Shown piece by piece: positions 11,175-23,774 of a stretch of DNA of 64,000 nt. The position numbers and the translations under genes were made by a program. Each line of letters begins with the position of its first letter. Position 1 is the first letter of the stretch. Under the pieces are notes generated by a model. It saw only the letters and a program-made list of their open reading frames with translations. It had not been told where the DNA came from and did not search any database. The stretch is from Prostheceraeus crozeri (taxonomy: Eukaryota > Platyhelminthes > Polycladida > Euryleptidae). Location of the stretch: assembly GCA_907163375.1 (NCBI GenBank), contig CAJQUW010007484.1, positions 1 through 64,000 on the forward strand, in the 5' to 3' direction.

Positions 11175-13555
11175 ACACCTGTATGGTGACAGCAAGATGC
11201 TTCTGTTTTTTCTAGTCGCATAAATGTATTAATAAAGCATAATCAACTGCAGATCAAATAATTTTCATGATATCGTATCATGAATGATACCAAATTTCTA
11301 CCAACAGAAGAGTTGAAATCAATGTTATCGATAATAATTTATCCGATTATCATCTGATTTCTCCATGATCGATTACAACTCACTCACATTTAAAGTTTTA
11401 CTTTGTTGATGCCGTGTGGTTGATTATGAGGTTGTGTGGCTCTGCAACCTCATCTCTGCTCGAGAAGAAAAGTGATTGATTACTTTTGAAATTGTCTTAA
11501 AATACATCAGCTTTGGCAATTTCCAATGCTTTGTCATGATTTACTTGGTGATTCTCAAAGTTTGCATTGGAATTTCTGGTACATTTCACACTTAGACTTC
11601 ATTTTCTATAACCAACTTTTAAAATTTCTTTTCGTGATGTGATGATTCAACAGTCTTGCATCCAATGACTTTTAAATCTAAGTTTTCCATGCTATAAATT
11701 CGTGCATATTTTCGAAGCACCTTTCCTTGTTTTTTCTTCAATTTAACTGTGTTTTCTAATGATGCAGATGACAATGCATTGAATATATGACAATATAAAG
11801 CGTACATATATATTCCATGATCAATATGTCATTCCATAAATATGGAAGTCCCAAAAATGATGCTTCCTAGCCGCACGGACAAATAAGCGTTTCAAAATAA
11901 ATAGGTTAAAGAGCGAAATTGTGCAATTACATCATTAATATATGAAAACTTCCTCAATAACAGACTTTAATGAGGAAAAACATGATTGCTTTAAAAACTT
12001 CAAACAAATTATGTTGTAGGCCTGCAGAATTGTAAGTTTATTTCCTATTGTAAATCAAATCTGTCACCGTATTTGACAGATTAACTACTATGCATGACAA
12101 GCTTTTTAAGGGAAATTTGCAATTTCATCGAAAAATAGATTGTTCCTTGTTGAAATCAGGTTCTGTCATTCACAAGTATAATGGAGTTAGGACAGCAAAC
12201 AGAAATTCAAAATCATATTTAACTAAAATCAATTGATATCAAAATATTGATAAAAGCTTTATCTTCAGAGGTGGTGAAAATAATTTGAAACAGACTGTAG
12301 TGTACATGCATATTTTTGTCCATTTAAAGAATCCTAAAATTTTAACATCATGAAAAATATGTCGGGAAGTTCACACTGTCAGCCAATGTTCATCGAACAT
12401 TTCTATCGTCTGCATGTTGAAACTCTGCATCAGAGATACAGAAGGCGCGATTTTTAATATTTTCTTTATTTTGGCCAAAGCACGAGATAATGTTTCTTGT
12501 TGATTAAGAATCGGAACCCGAAATGTCCGAGACAAAAAATACTGTAAATATTGTTTTCAGTTCTCGCAAAAACTAAAGGAAGTGTGCATTTTTACCTGTA
12601 AATAGCAATCAAATACCTTCCGTCCAAAGCAAGAAATTATTAGAACCACTTACTGCTACAGTCGATGGAATAATCGAGCAATACACGGGGACACTCTGAA
12701 GGAGGATTGGGGAACATTCAAAAGATAGAATGTGAGTTTCATTTGCTTTCATCTTTAGGTAGTGTTCAACACCTTAAATTCTATGCTTTTAAAGTTCGAT
12801 AGCTGCTTTGATGTATTCACTGTATTTATAGTTACGCTTGTTTGAGGTTCGATCGGCATTTCTATTATTTCTCATTAGCTTTAAAATATCATGAAAATTG
12901 GTGCTTTTCTGTAGGCCTTCTTGGTAGTAGATAATTGATGTCTGTACCAGTAGGCCTTTTTGACTGTAGCTAGTTAATGTCTGTAGCAGTGGTCGGACCA
13001 GGTAAGCCGCGAAAACTTCCGCAGCCTGTTAAAATTTATGCAGGGGCCGATAGACGCAATGGTATGGATAAACAGGATAGTATGAGTGTACAAGATTCGA
13101 AGTGAGACACGTATTTGGCTATAGTTGGCTTAGATAAGTTTAGGTCAGAACAATTATAAAACTTTCAACAGATATTTAAATTAATCTTCTATTCATAATC
13201 AATAGAGCCTCGTAGTTTTACTTTTAAATCATAGCAGCAGCTACAAGTTTTGAAGTTCACTACTATCGAAACGGTCCTAATAGTTGGTTTTGCATTGTCT
13301 TACTGGTGATATCAAATAGTTGCATGGAATTCAAGTGATAAATCTTAATTACAGAAATAGCATGTATTGAATCATAGTAACTTTTGAGTCTCAAAACATT
13401 TTGTATATCCTTGGTACGTAGAGCTTTAACTCACCTAGCAAAGTATTACATACTATTTTCAAATAGCTTCTGTCAGTAACATCAGTCATACACATTCTCA
13501 TGGATAGTGTGGCATTTAGAGCTCGATATTGAAGAACTAATGTTGTATGTCGTTA
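11175..13555. other. Intergenic stretch, nothing recognised
   Basis: AT-rich, no supported coding region. A few dozen bases at 12350-12390 resemble the reverse strand of 16957-17000 ('gggaagttcacactgtcagc'). A short piece at 13418-13455 resembles 57771-57805. Confidence 0.5.
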
Positions 13556-14029
13556 CACCGTAAATCACTCAATACCAATCACATACGAAGGATGCATACC
13601 AAAATATGTTCTCGGTATATTTCTGTATCTATTTGTATGCTTGTCGCATGCCATTTAGAGTGTGGTATGCTTTCCATGCTAAAGCTATACCAGCGGAATG
13701 TTTAAGGAAAGCATCAATGATGTTTAACCAATTGCTCAGTGTACCAATTCAATGATATTAAAATCTTGTGATGCCTCCGTCAGCACGCATGATCGAATTA
13801 AGACACGACACGGTCAAAAAAATTTGAAGGATCCAAGAAATGGAAGATACCAAAGTTAAACAAGTACCCCTTGTAGAAAGTAAACAACTGCCCTAGTAGA
13901 GAATCCTGTAAATAATTAGGTAATTAGAAGTCATGAACGAATGAATATAAATTAATGCTAACAACATAGAGTAACCTAGTCCAGTAAAGAACAGGGACTG
14001 AAATACGTATAAAGGCTAGTCGACTCAAC

Positions 14030-15240
14030 TTAAGACGGGAAGGGAAATAAATTAATACTTATAAACGATTTTATTTCACCAGATAAGAACTGAAATAGGA
14101 GTTTGTCATGGACCTGACGAGAAGCTAACTTAAAAATTACAAATGGTGAAAATAAGAAACCTAAAAAACCAAAATTAAGTTTTCTATGTATGGAGTCATC
14201 AGGGAGGAACCATGTGGCTGCATGAAGCAAGGTTTCGGCCCCTTACCTCCAACCTATACGACATGGCGGGGCCAGGCCAACCATATCGAATGTACGACAT
14301 GGAAGGTCTCTCCAAGCCTGAGGAAACATAACAGCACCCAACCGAAAATATTTTTTTTGGAATTTTTAGGACAAAAGGAAGCACATGAAACTGGAAGAGG
14401 TTTTCTTAGCTCAACATGCTAATGATGGATGGCATCTGGCGGGGCGAAAAACAACCAAACTTAAAATCAAGTAACTTATTCTCCTGGAAGGACTTTATGC
14501 AAGAATTAACCAGCAAATTAGCCTTATAACCCCGTCCTTTGAAGATATCAAAAAATACCCTTAGCTTTTGATGTGAAATCGGAAGCATCAGATGAAATCC
14601 TGGCGAATCTGATGAGTTGGGCAGCAAAGATGTTTCAGCCAGTGTTCATATTACTCTCGGGGAAAGTATACAGCACCACTAGGAAGCTGAACTCATCAAC
14701 CTTATGGTAAACCTCTGTGATGTATTGGCCACCATCTTCGATCCTGATTTTAACATCCAAATAATTAACACATTTGTTGTTATCTCCGCTTCTGCTAGCT
14801 AAGAGATCTATCGGGTAGATTTCAGGAAGGATCTTATCAAAATGTTTGTAGTTAAACACACAAATGTCGTCGACATACCTAGTGGTACGAGAGAGAAGTT
14901 TGGCTAAGTTTGGCTCTTGCTCGCTAGGAGCCCCCTCACAAACAGAAACTTCCTGTAAGCTAAAAACAGATCAGCTAATGAGCTGGAATTCCCTCCCATA
15001 TGTATGCCTCGAATTTGCTTGAAGACAAGTCCCCTGAAAGTGACAAAAGTGTCATGCAGGATGAAACTAATAGCATTGAGGAATTGGGTTTTTGACCAGC
15101 AATGATATCCTCTGCATTTTTTATTCGAGAAAAAGGTTCTATAATAGACAATGCAAATAAAGCTCTTGGAACTGCTAAAAATTAACTCACATAAGTCTTT
15201 CAAGGACTCCATAACCTGGTCTAAATTAAGATTCGTATAG
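14030..15240 (-). pseudogene. Reverse transcriptase fragment, PLE- or LINE-like
   Basis: Minus-strand frames in order give HDFSTLYTNLNLDQVMESL (RT block around the first catalytic aspartate), IRGIHMGGNSSSLADLF (matches the family's 'GipMGtncaplLADLFL'), then VDDICVFNYKHF (the YVDD palm motif region). These are followed by YPIDLLASRSGDNNKCVNYLDV, and later AAQLIRFARISSDASDF and FDIFKGRGYKANLLV. This order is typical of a reverse transcriptase family common in marine invertebrates. The start of the RT is missing, and several stops and frame changes interrupt it, including between the palm and the thumb. It joins a Tc1 fragment end to end at about 15250. Confidence 0.7.
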
Positions 15241-15261
15241 AGTGTGGAGAAATCATGTATT

Positions 15262-15848
15262 TGTGAGGCAATTCAAACCCGACATGCGAAGGTTCTTCGA
15301 ACATGCTGCACGCGGGATTGTCTTAAGCAGAATCGCGATTCATCAGAAAACATAACTGTCTTCTACTTTCTAGAGCTCCAATCGGATTTTTGCCGAGCCC
15401 ATTCAAGTCTGCAGTCTTTATGGTCTTCAGTCAGTACAGTCTTCCTTGCCGGTGAAAAGGACTTGAGACCAGCATCTCGCAACCAATTCGAAACTGTTCT
15501 TTTGTCACATTCAAGATGCGAGTCCTGCTTTATTTCTCTGGCAGACATGAAAGGATTTTCTGAAGACATCCTGACAATCTTTTCATCTTCTCGGTCACTT
15601 GTCACTTTCTTCCGCCCACAAGCACCTCGGTTGTTTCCTTCAGCTTGTCCATCGACAGGCAATTTCTGAACATACTTTTTGACCGTGTTCTCTGAAATAC
15701 TCAAGCACTCAGCTATTTTTGGTTTTGAATATAATCCATGAGTCCTTAATGCATAAATTCGACCTTTCATAAGCTCAGTTAAGTCGGTACCGCGCGAAGC
15801 TACAGCTGACAGCGATTTAGAATGAAATGAACGAAGTGACACTTCCAA
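15262..15848 (-). pseudogene. Tc1-like transposase, truncated
   Basis: The open frame of 161 codons (15363-15848) contains a helix-turn-helix (MKGRIYALRTHGLYSKPKIA then ECLSISENTVKKYV), a GACGRKKVTSD linker and a second module (MSAREIKQDSHLECDKRTVS then NWLRDAGL), followed by LTEDHKDCRLEWARQ. After a stop at about 15363 the same frame goes on with TVMFSDESRF, the first catalytic aspartate. The sequence breaks into unrelated DNA at about 15262, so two thirds of the nuclease is lost. It lies inside the TA-flanked composite and could be a remnant of that element's own transposase, but this is inference. Confidence 0.8.
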
Positions 15849-16084
15849 GCCATTTTATTAACATCATGTTGCTTTCTTTGTATAGTGATAACTCAAATCA
15901 GCAGATATTTATGGACTGTCCGCAGTATCAGCATGATCGCATTCGTTCGTTTAGATCATAATAGAACACTAGCGAATGTTTATTTGTGGTTGCTAACATC
16001 GATTGCTGCCAGCAATATGTTGCAACTTATCGGGTACTATATTTTTCCCATGACTATATATATATATATACATATATAATTTTT

Positions 16085-16375
16085 TTGCTATGTGACTTAA
16101 AGCTGTACATGCGAGAGACGCACGAATGAGGACGAATTTGCATCGGGTCGCGTATATAAAATATACCAACAACTCGTATTTCATCGTAAAACAGCCAATC
16201 ACAGATAGAATAGTTCGTTACGCTACATTCACAAGCGAAGTAAGTGAGCTTTCGGATGAAAAGCATACCAGATCTCTGTAGACATCCGAGAATCTCGCAT
16301 CAAATGTTAGTTTCAAAATGCATCTGACTTTCGCATATGCTTGTATGTAATTTTCGTATCCACCGATTTACAGTG
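16085..16375 (-). repeat. Left-end module of the TA-flanked family, inverted copy
   Basis: About 290 bp match, in reverse orientation, 57489-57800 and, in the same orientation, 41145-41431. Shared landmarks are 'cgcacgaatgaggacgaatt', 'catcgtaaaacagccaatca' and 'ccagatctctgtagacatcc'. The module ends in 'gatttacagtg' followed by TA. Confidence 0.88.
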
Positions 16376-16409
16376 TACTTGCCTAGTAACATGTACTCAC
16401 TCTCAATTA

Positions 16410-16770
16410 GCTCCGTAAACTAAGTTGATTTACATTTTTCAATCAAACGATATCTTTTATGCAACCATGTTGACCTATATATCTCAAACATAACTATTTT
16501 TGCTTTCATGAATTATAATGTGTATTTATATTGGATTGATAATGTGCTTTATTTCAAAATTACATAATGCATAATTATTGATGCTTAAATACTTATTGAT
16601 TATTGATGAAATGCCTTGGACCATCGTGTATCAAAATCGAATTGAATATTGCAAGTTTTACCCTTAAATGTCAATATCTTGCTACCTACAAACCAGTAGT
16701 AGATACTATGCAGCATTAGAGATGTCTTTATTGACAAAAAGCTTTAAATCAACATGTTTGAAATAGCAAA
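16410..16770 (+). repeat. Middle module R2, plus copy
   Basis: About 350 bp shared with 57990-58330 (same strand) and, inverted, with 36940-37240. The core is 'tatatctcaaacataactat' then 'tttgctttcatgaattataa' and 'aaaattacataatgcataat'. In the 57.5-kb element this block lies between the two end modules. Here it lies just outside an end module and in the opposite relative orientation, so the modules have been reshuffled. Confidence 0.85.
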
Positions 16771-16956
16771 ATTCGGTTTTAAGTTGTAATTCAATTTTCA
16801 AAAACGCTATAACATGAGAAACCTAATGTTTCATAGGTTATTATGACATGCGTGACACTTTCTTAAGTGGGTAGTTTTCACCAGTAGTCCCAAACGAAAT
16901 ACAATTGAACATGATGCAGAGTTGCAACATAAACGATTTTTTTTTTATGAAAGTGT

Positions 16957-17720
<764 letters not shown>

Positions 17721-19648
17721 GCATTGTGCATCAATTCTGTTCATTGTCAAGCCTTGACAAATGAGTTATTCAAACTTATATTATGATCAGATTCTCATTA
17801 TGCGCACATATGAAGAAAACAATATGTTTCAAAATAAGTTCAGTACAAATAGTAGTCATTGTTACAATGTACATGATGTCATAAGTTTAGTAGCAAATAT
17901 TAGTCTGTACATATACTCAAGTTTCAAATCAATTGTTTTTACAATAATGGGACATTTTCACTCACAAAATTAATCAATTAGTGTACAATCATGCTTTCAG
18001 TCTTCGACGCTTTGGAGGTGGTATTCCGGCAGCATAGTGACCATGAGGTAAAGAAAAGCTTGCATCAATCCAACACCGCTTATGCTCCCAAGCTGAGAGA
18101 CCACGTTTACGGAGTTTATGAGTTGAAACAGTATGATGTTTTGAACGTAGTATAGTCATCTCAATGGAGCTCTCACTTTGATTGTCCAATACATTTTTGT
18201 AGTTCTCATGACTCATTTTACGAACAGCTGCTTTTGATATACCTTTTGCCCTTTTTATGCAGTCCATCTTGCTTTTATACTTAATGCTGTACATCTTCGG
18301 TCTAAGAAGAATCATCTGTTCAATTTCCTGTCCCGCACTTTCATCTTTAAAACATCCAATTTGAGCTTTGTTCTTTACCGAATATAAGGGATGAGATGTT
18401 CGATAGTTGCTAGCATCAAAACATGAACTCAGTTCTTTAAGGATATCATCTCGCTCAATAGATTTATCAGTTGTGAATGCTAGCAAAAGGCTGTCTGTAT
18501 CACCACCTAAAAGATCAACTTGTTTTATGAGTGGGCAAGGCTTGATGATGTTGTAATACAATTCATACATCTCCAATTTGGCATAGTCCAATACAGCTTG
18601 TCCAATATCAACTGGTTTATTCAGTAAAACTTTTCATCATTTTTATTCCTGACAAGCCTCTGGTAATGACTTGTCTATCGATAAATAAAGGACTTTGGGA
18701 TAGTTTGAGATACTTTTCCGTATCAGACACCAAATGGTAATCATGTCTCTTACGCACATCTTCCATAGTTTTTCCAAACAATGAATTGTTCTTGTTTGTA
18801 AAAGTCTTTTTCAAAACTGTTTCTAGATTCAGTTCGTCGCTTACTATTGTAGGAAGTATAGGTCTCCAGAAAGGCTTTCTGTTTAAATTGGATTGCGAGG
18901 TGAACACTCTTTAGTTACCCATTTTCAAGTAAAATTGTAGAACGCGATAATGACATATATAATGTTCTCTGTCATATTGTGTGACAAGCAATTTACGACT
19001 TGGTATGTAACGCCCTCTACCACATCTTTCATTACACATCTTTTCATTCAATTGATACATAAATGAACTAAATTGATCGGATGCACCTCATCACTGTAAG
19101 AAGCCATAGGGAAATCCGATGTAGCATCATGAATATCTTTTGGATTCTCGAGTATTACCTCGAACACATATCCATACTCACTCACTGCATCAATTGAAAG
19201 GATGTTTTCAGGATTATGGAATATGATCAATTCTTCCTCAGTTAACCATTGAAATTCTGAATGAAGTAGAGGCTTGCTCAATGCTGAACCGCACAGGTTA
19301 TTCTGTTCCAGATATAATAAATGAGTCTTTGTTTTGTCAGTTTCGATTGCAGAGCGATGCTGATAATTCACAAACGTGAGTCCACCACGAATTCAACGCT
19401 CAAAGTAATTGTACATTTCTGGATCTGTTAGAAGATCAATCTTTTCCTTCGTCATTTCAAAACATGACATGTAAGACAAACCCGGCAATGTTATTTAGTG
19501 AACGGTTCCAGTCCGTCTTCCCTGAGTGCAAGACTTCAAAATTCTTCGAAAACATCTGCTAATAGGAAAACATCCAATTTTAAATACGATTCCATGTAGT
19601 CACCAAAGGTTTGACAATTAAATTCTTTCCACGCCATTTGTGCATGTA

Positions 19649-19788
19649 CGTGGTGTGATCCAAAATGTCCCGGACTAACCTACCTGCAGATAACCTGTGA
19701 TAACGAATACTACTTCAGATGTAAATTTAGGTCTTTAAGGCATGAGAAATATGGTCGCCGAAATTTTTCCGGTCAGTTTTCTATTTTT
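19649..19788 (+). repeat. mariner left terminal inverted repeat
   Basis: Pairs with 21246-21385. Begins 'cgtggtgtgatccaaaatgt' and ends 'ggtcagttttctattttt'. Confidence 0.95.
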
Positions 19789-20033
19789 AAAAAATATTTT
19801 TACATTTTAACATGAATTTCTGTATTTTCTGAATTGATCGAGATCCGATTTGTCTTATTGTTATAGTTAGATTGATTTTGATTTGTACCTTATTTGACGG
19901 ATATCTTTAACATGAATATTGCACGTCTTTTGTTAATTGCTTCATGTGTTACGATATCAATCAGTGAAGTTCATTCAGCACGCATTCATTAAGAAATCCG
20001 TGTCAACGATGGTTCTTTGTTCTATCAGTTTTC

Positions 20034-21088
20034 ATGATGGATGTGACAAGCGTGTCTTCAGTCGAATATCGCAGTGTGATACGATACCTCCTGATCCGCG
20101 GCTTCGCTAATGGTGACATTCTAAAGGAATTAAGCCTGGCATATGGAAGCAAAGCTCCATCGAGAACTACTGCTTATTTCTGGATAAGCGAATTTAAACG
20201 CGGAAGACAATCTGTGGAGCAAGATTTTTCAACTGTTGGTCGGCCGCAGGAGATTCCGGAAGAGAAATCGAGTCAGTGCGATGAAGTGATTACAGCACAC
20301 AGAAGGATAACCATCCGTGAGTTGTCAAGAGAGTGCGAATCAGTTATCACTCCTGTCATGACATCATCGAAAGACTTGGATATCGCAAACTGGCATCACG
20401 TTTCGTACCGAAGTTTCTGTCACCTGAAATGAAGGAGAACAGACTTCTGGCGGCACAGTCAAATTTGGATCTCCTCGAAATGCACGGAGATCAGTTTCTG
20501 AACTGCATCCTTACAGAGGATGAAACACCTTTAAGTTTGTATCTGCCTCAAAGTAAGCGAGAATCTGCAGAGTGGCGAAAATCAGGCGAGTCTGCCCCTT
20601 TGAAAATGCGATCCGGAACATCACATCGCCGGTCGTTGATGCTGACGGTCTTTTGGAACGCTTCGGGAATCCAACTGGTTGACTTTGCGGATAAAGGAGT
20701 AAGAATCAATAGCGAATATTATTCCAATCTGTTATCTGAAGCGAGGAAGAAAATAAGAAAGCCACGAAACATTCCCCTCTACTTGCTTCATGACAATGCT
20801 CCGATTCACACCTCGCAGGAGACAACCAATGCCTTAACGAGAAACGGATTTCAACTATTGAGCCATCCTCCTTATTCACCTGACTTGGCCCCAAGTGACT
20901 TCTATCTGTTTAGATTCCTCAAAAAGCATCTTCGTGGACACCATTTTGAATCGCCAGTTGAACTGCGGGATGCAGTTACTGAGTTTTTTGATTCTTTGAC
21001 ACCGGAATTTTTTCATAAAGCTTTTTGTGAATTGAGACTTCGTTGGCAAAAAGTGACGAATGCTAACGGCTCATACATTGAAAAGTAA
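20034..21088 (+). pseudogene. mariner transposase, one frameshift
   Basis: The first frame (from 20034, MMDVTSVSSVEYRSVIRYLL) carries the N-terminal helix-turn-helix domain and the linker VGRPQEIPEE. A single-base shift near 20336 moves the reading to the second frame, which runs to the stop at 21088. That frame holds the catalytic triad: D in ILTEDETPLS, D in LLHDNAPIH and D in YSPDLAPSDFYLF. There are 34 residues between the last two, which is the D34D signature of mariner. Total length is about 350 codons, the normal size. It is otherwise intact and the terminal repeats are nearly identical, so the copy is recent. Confidence 0.93.
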
Positions 21089-21245
21089 ACTGTTTTCTGG
21101 AACAAAACATTTGTTTTTCCGTTAATTATTAGTCAGGTTATTAGTGATAGCTTAACTGTCAAGTTAATCTAAATATATTAATTCTAAATCGCTAGAATTT
21201 ATAGGAAAATCTTGAAATTCAGACAAAAATGTTTGAAAATTTTGA

Positions 21246-21385
21246 AAAAATAGAAAACTGACCGGAAAAATTTCGGCGACCATATTTCTCATGCCTTAAA
21301 GACCTAAATTTACATCTGAAGTAGTATTCGTTATCACAGGTTATCTGCAAGTAGGTTAGTCCGGGACATTTTGGATCACACCACG
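21246..21385 (-). repeat. mariner right terminal inverted repeat
   Basis: Reverse complement of 19649-19788 with about one mismatch. Outer end 'ggatcacaccacg' followed by TA. Confidence 0.95.
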
Positions 21386-23399
21386 TATGTCATCCTCTTT
21401 TGAACATGTTTTCCCCGACAAATCGCCATAAAAAGAGTGAATTGGTGGAAGTTTCACTTCATCCAATCTTTTAAGTGAATCAAGGTATGAATACGGGAAA
21501 ATGCCTTTGCGGTTAATCGTTTCATCAGTCAGATATGGACAATCCTTCTTCAAACATTGAGTTATAGGTAATGCCTCCAAGTTCTTTGACGAGGGATGGT
21601 AAGGAACTTGTCATAAATTGATACGAATCAAGAAACACAATTTCAAGGTAATGGTTATCTCCATTCTTTTTATATGAAACAGGAACTTCAGCTCTGAGTG
21701 TCATAAATTTCTCTTGACTTTGTGCTACAACCTTCAATTTCCAATGTTTCATTTTCTCAGTACCATGCTCTAGAATCATGTGTGCATCATATCCCATGAA
21801 GTTATGAAAGATAACAGGAAGACTTTCACATTAAGAGATGACCTGATATTTAGAGCTTTTGCATATGGCTCCTTTAAACTCATTAGTAATAGGACAGAAA
21901 TAGACAGTCTTAATACACTTGTCATCATCAAAATGCAATGCGCATTGACAGCAAGAATATGCTTTTTCAAACGTTTCTTCTTCACAAGACAATGACGACT
22001 TTTTGAAGAACATGGAAGACTGTTTTCTATGTAGTTGCAGGACCATGTTTTCAAGAGCCATTAAAAACTTCAGTATGCAGCCTTCACCTCGCCAACACAT
22101 CATTTCATTTTCTTTGTTATCTGTGAGCTGTTATGCCATTGCCTGTTATCAAGCAATGGCAATGGGATTATGCACATCTGACTGAGAATCGATGTAACAT
22201 TCTATATCTGCATATACCACTTTTGGTGGACTTATGACCCTGAGACTTATAGACATGTTCAGCTTCTGTTGGCATACTTTCAACTTGTAGTTTAGCGTTA
22301 ATGCATAATTTGTTATGTTCTTCAGCTTGAAACTTTTGCAGCAGCGTTCACATGTTAAGACGTTATTGTGATTCATTTGTTCATAGTACAATCTTTTAAC
22401 TGAAGGAATACCGCAGTAATGACATCTTCCATCATCATTTACCACCAGCAATAAGTTTACAGTTGTAGGAGCACGAACATTCATGTCATTGTATCGACAA
22501 CTTGACAGCCCTTGATCATAGACATGAATGTTTATTTTCAGGTTGTTATTCTTTTCAATCAGTGGGACATCAATAATGCTTGCACACTCAATATTAACTC
22601 CTGTGAAATCAAGCTCACTTTCCCATTGCGTGTACTTTGATACGCGATTTCGACAACCTGTTACGTCTTTGTAATGCAAGACTCACAACAAGGCATATTT
22701 GAAACAGGAAGAGGTACAGTCCACATTGATAACATCTCTTTTATTTTCCAAGTGCTTTGGAAGAGGGAAAAATCCATAACCATTCATATCCGCGATTAAA
22801 CTCAATTTGATTATTATCTTATCAATGCTATCAAACACAAGGTTACTCCTTCCCATTGTGTAATTCTCAAAGTGTGTTTTAAGCGCTTTTCAATGATGCT
22901 CAAACCATTCGTCGAAGTTTAATACCATATCAGCAGGGAGAGAAGAGATGGCAAACATAGCAAATTTAGTATCATATTCCTGTTGTGATTCTGGTCTGGA
23001 AACATTCATCACAGCTGTCATACTGCATTTGATGACAAAAGAACCTTTCAACGGATCAAAAATTAGCTTTTGAATAGCCTTCGTATCCTTCATCAAACAT
23101 TGGATTGGATCAACTTCAATTCCTTTTGGAACCAACATGACATCATGAATTCTTGAAACAATTGTGCCTGTTTGTACTTTTATAAATATAAAGCGCACAG
23201 AATGCTTTCGAAGTCATAATAAAGTTTACTGAAATTAGGAAGAAAAATGTATACCTGACATGTTTCGACTGGTCTTGTCAAAGGTAACCCAGCATGTGAA
23301 ATTACATTGAAAGATAGACATTTTATAAGAAGGAGAAAGTTGAGATACAGGTCAACACGCGATAGCAGCGGCAGACTGTGAGTCACCCGATTACCATGG

Positions 23400-23765
23400 C
23401 AAGCGAATATTAATCACATGGTCCTTTGCTTGCACAGGTTGGGATTATCACGTCTAATAAACAATGCCTCGAGGATACGTAAAATGCGGTCATTGTAAGC
23501 GTGGCATACAATCTCAAACTTGCTGATAGGGTCATTCAGAACACTGCAGCAACTGAGCACATTTTAGTAATTGCAGAGCGAGAAATTCCTAAATGACCAT
23601 TTAAGAACCACCTGGGTATGTGATCCCGCGCTCGAACTGTCAGGGGTCGCGACGTCCGTCCAATATAGGTTGATCCACAACCACAACGAAAAGAATAAAT
23701 AATAGAAGACGTGACGGCCACTGGCAGACGATCTTTAGGAGAAGCAGCAGGAATACAGTTGGTCC
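23400..23765 (-). pseudogene. PLE fragment A, GIY-YIG endonuclease end
   Basis: Minus-strand reading gives IIYSFRCGCGSTYIGRTSRP then LTVRARDHIPRWF, the N-terminal half of a GIY-YIG nuclease as fused to Penelope-like reverse transcriptases. With a frame change it continues NDPISKFEIVCHAYNDRILR then ILEALFIRRDNPNLCKQRTM and stop, the expected C-terminal end with the conserved glutamate in ILEA. The reverse transcriptase part is absent. It faces an inverted partial copy (fragment B), forming a hairpin-like arrangement. Confidence 0.8.
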
Positions 23766-23774
23766 TAAAAATAA

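Larger units (their letters stand above)
13556..16375 (-). mobile_element. TA-flanked composite element with MITE-family ends
   Basis: The left end ('caccgtaaatcactcaatac', preceded by TA at 13554-13555) and the right end ('ccgatttacagtg', followed by TA at 16376-16377) are inverted relatives of each other. They match the two ends of the 1007-bp element at 57489-58495. Positions 13556-13740 equal the reverse complement of that element's right end (58330-58495), and 16085-16375 the reverse complement of its left end. The interior holds a Tc1 transposase piece and a reverse transcriptase piece on the minus strand. It could be a longer relative of the small element, or two end modules brought together by chance. 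TA duplication fits the Tc1/mariner superfamily. Confidence 0.55.
19649..21385 (+). mobile_element. mariner transposon with 140-bp terminal inverted repeats
   Basis: Inverted repeats at 19649-19788 and 21246-21385 differ at about one position in 140. Both outer ends read 'cgtggtgtgatcc' inward and are flanked by TA (19647-19648 and 21386-21387), the mariner target duplication. The 1737-bp element encloses one transposase gene on the plus strand. It lies inside the polymerase fossil and postdates it. Inverted repeats this long are unusual for mariner, which generally has about 30 bp. Confidence 0.95.
17989..23200 (-). mobile_element. Polinton-type protein-primed DNA polymerase B, fossil
   Basis: Minus-strand remnants, in order from the high-coordinate end, show an N-terminal region with a Cys-rich zinc-binding-like segment, the exonuclease-type motif YADIECY, a middle part, and a polymerase part with the GDTDSLL motif, ending in a basic tail. 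This order is that of protein-primed family B polymerases of Polinton/Maverick or adintovirus-like elements. It is clearly broken, with on the order of ten disruptions, and no capsid, integrase or terminal repeats of the element are recognisable nearby. A mariner transposon inserted into it later. Age: old relative to the mariner, which is nearly undecayed. Outer limits are approximate. Confidence 0.8.
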
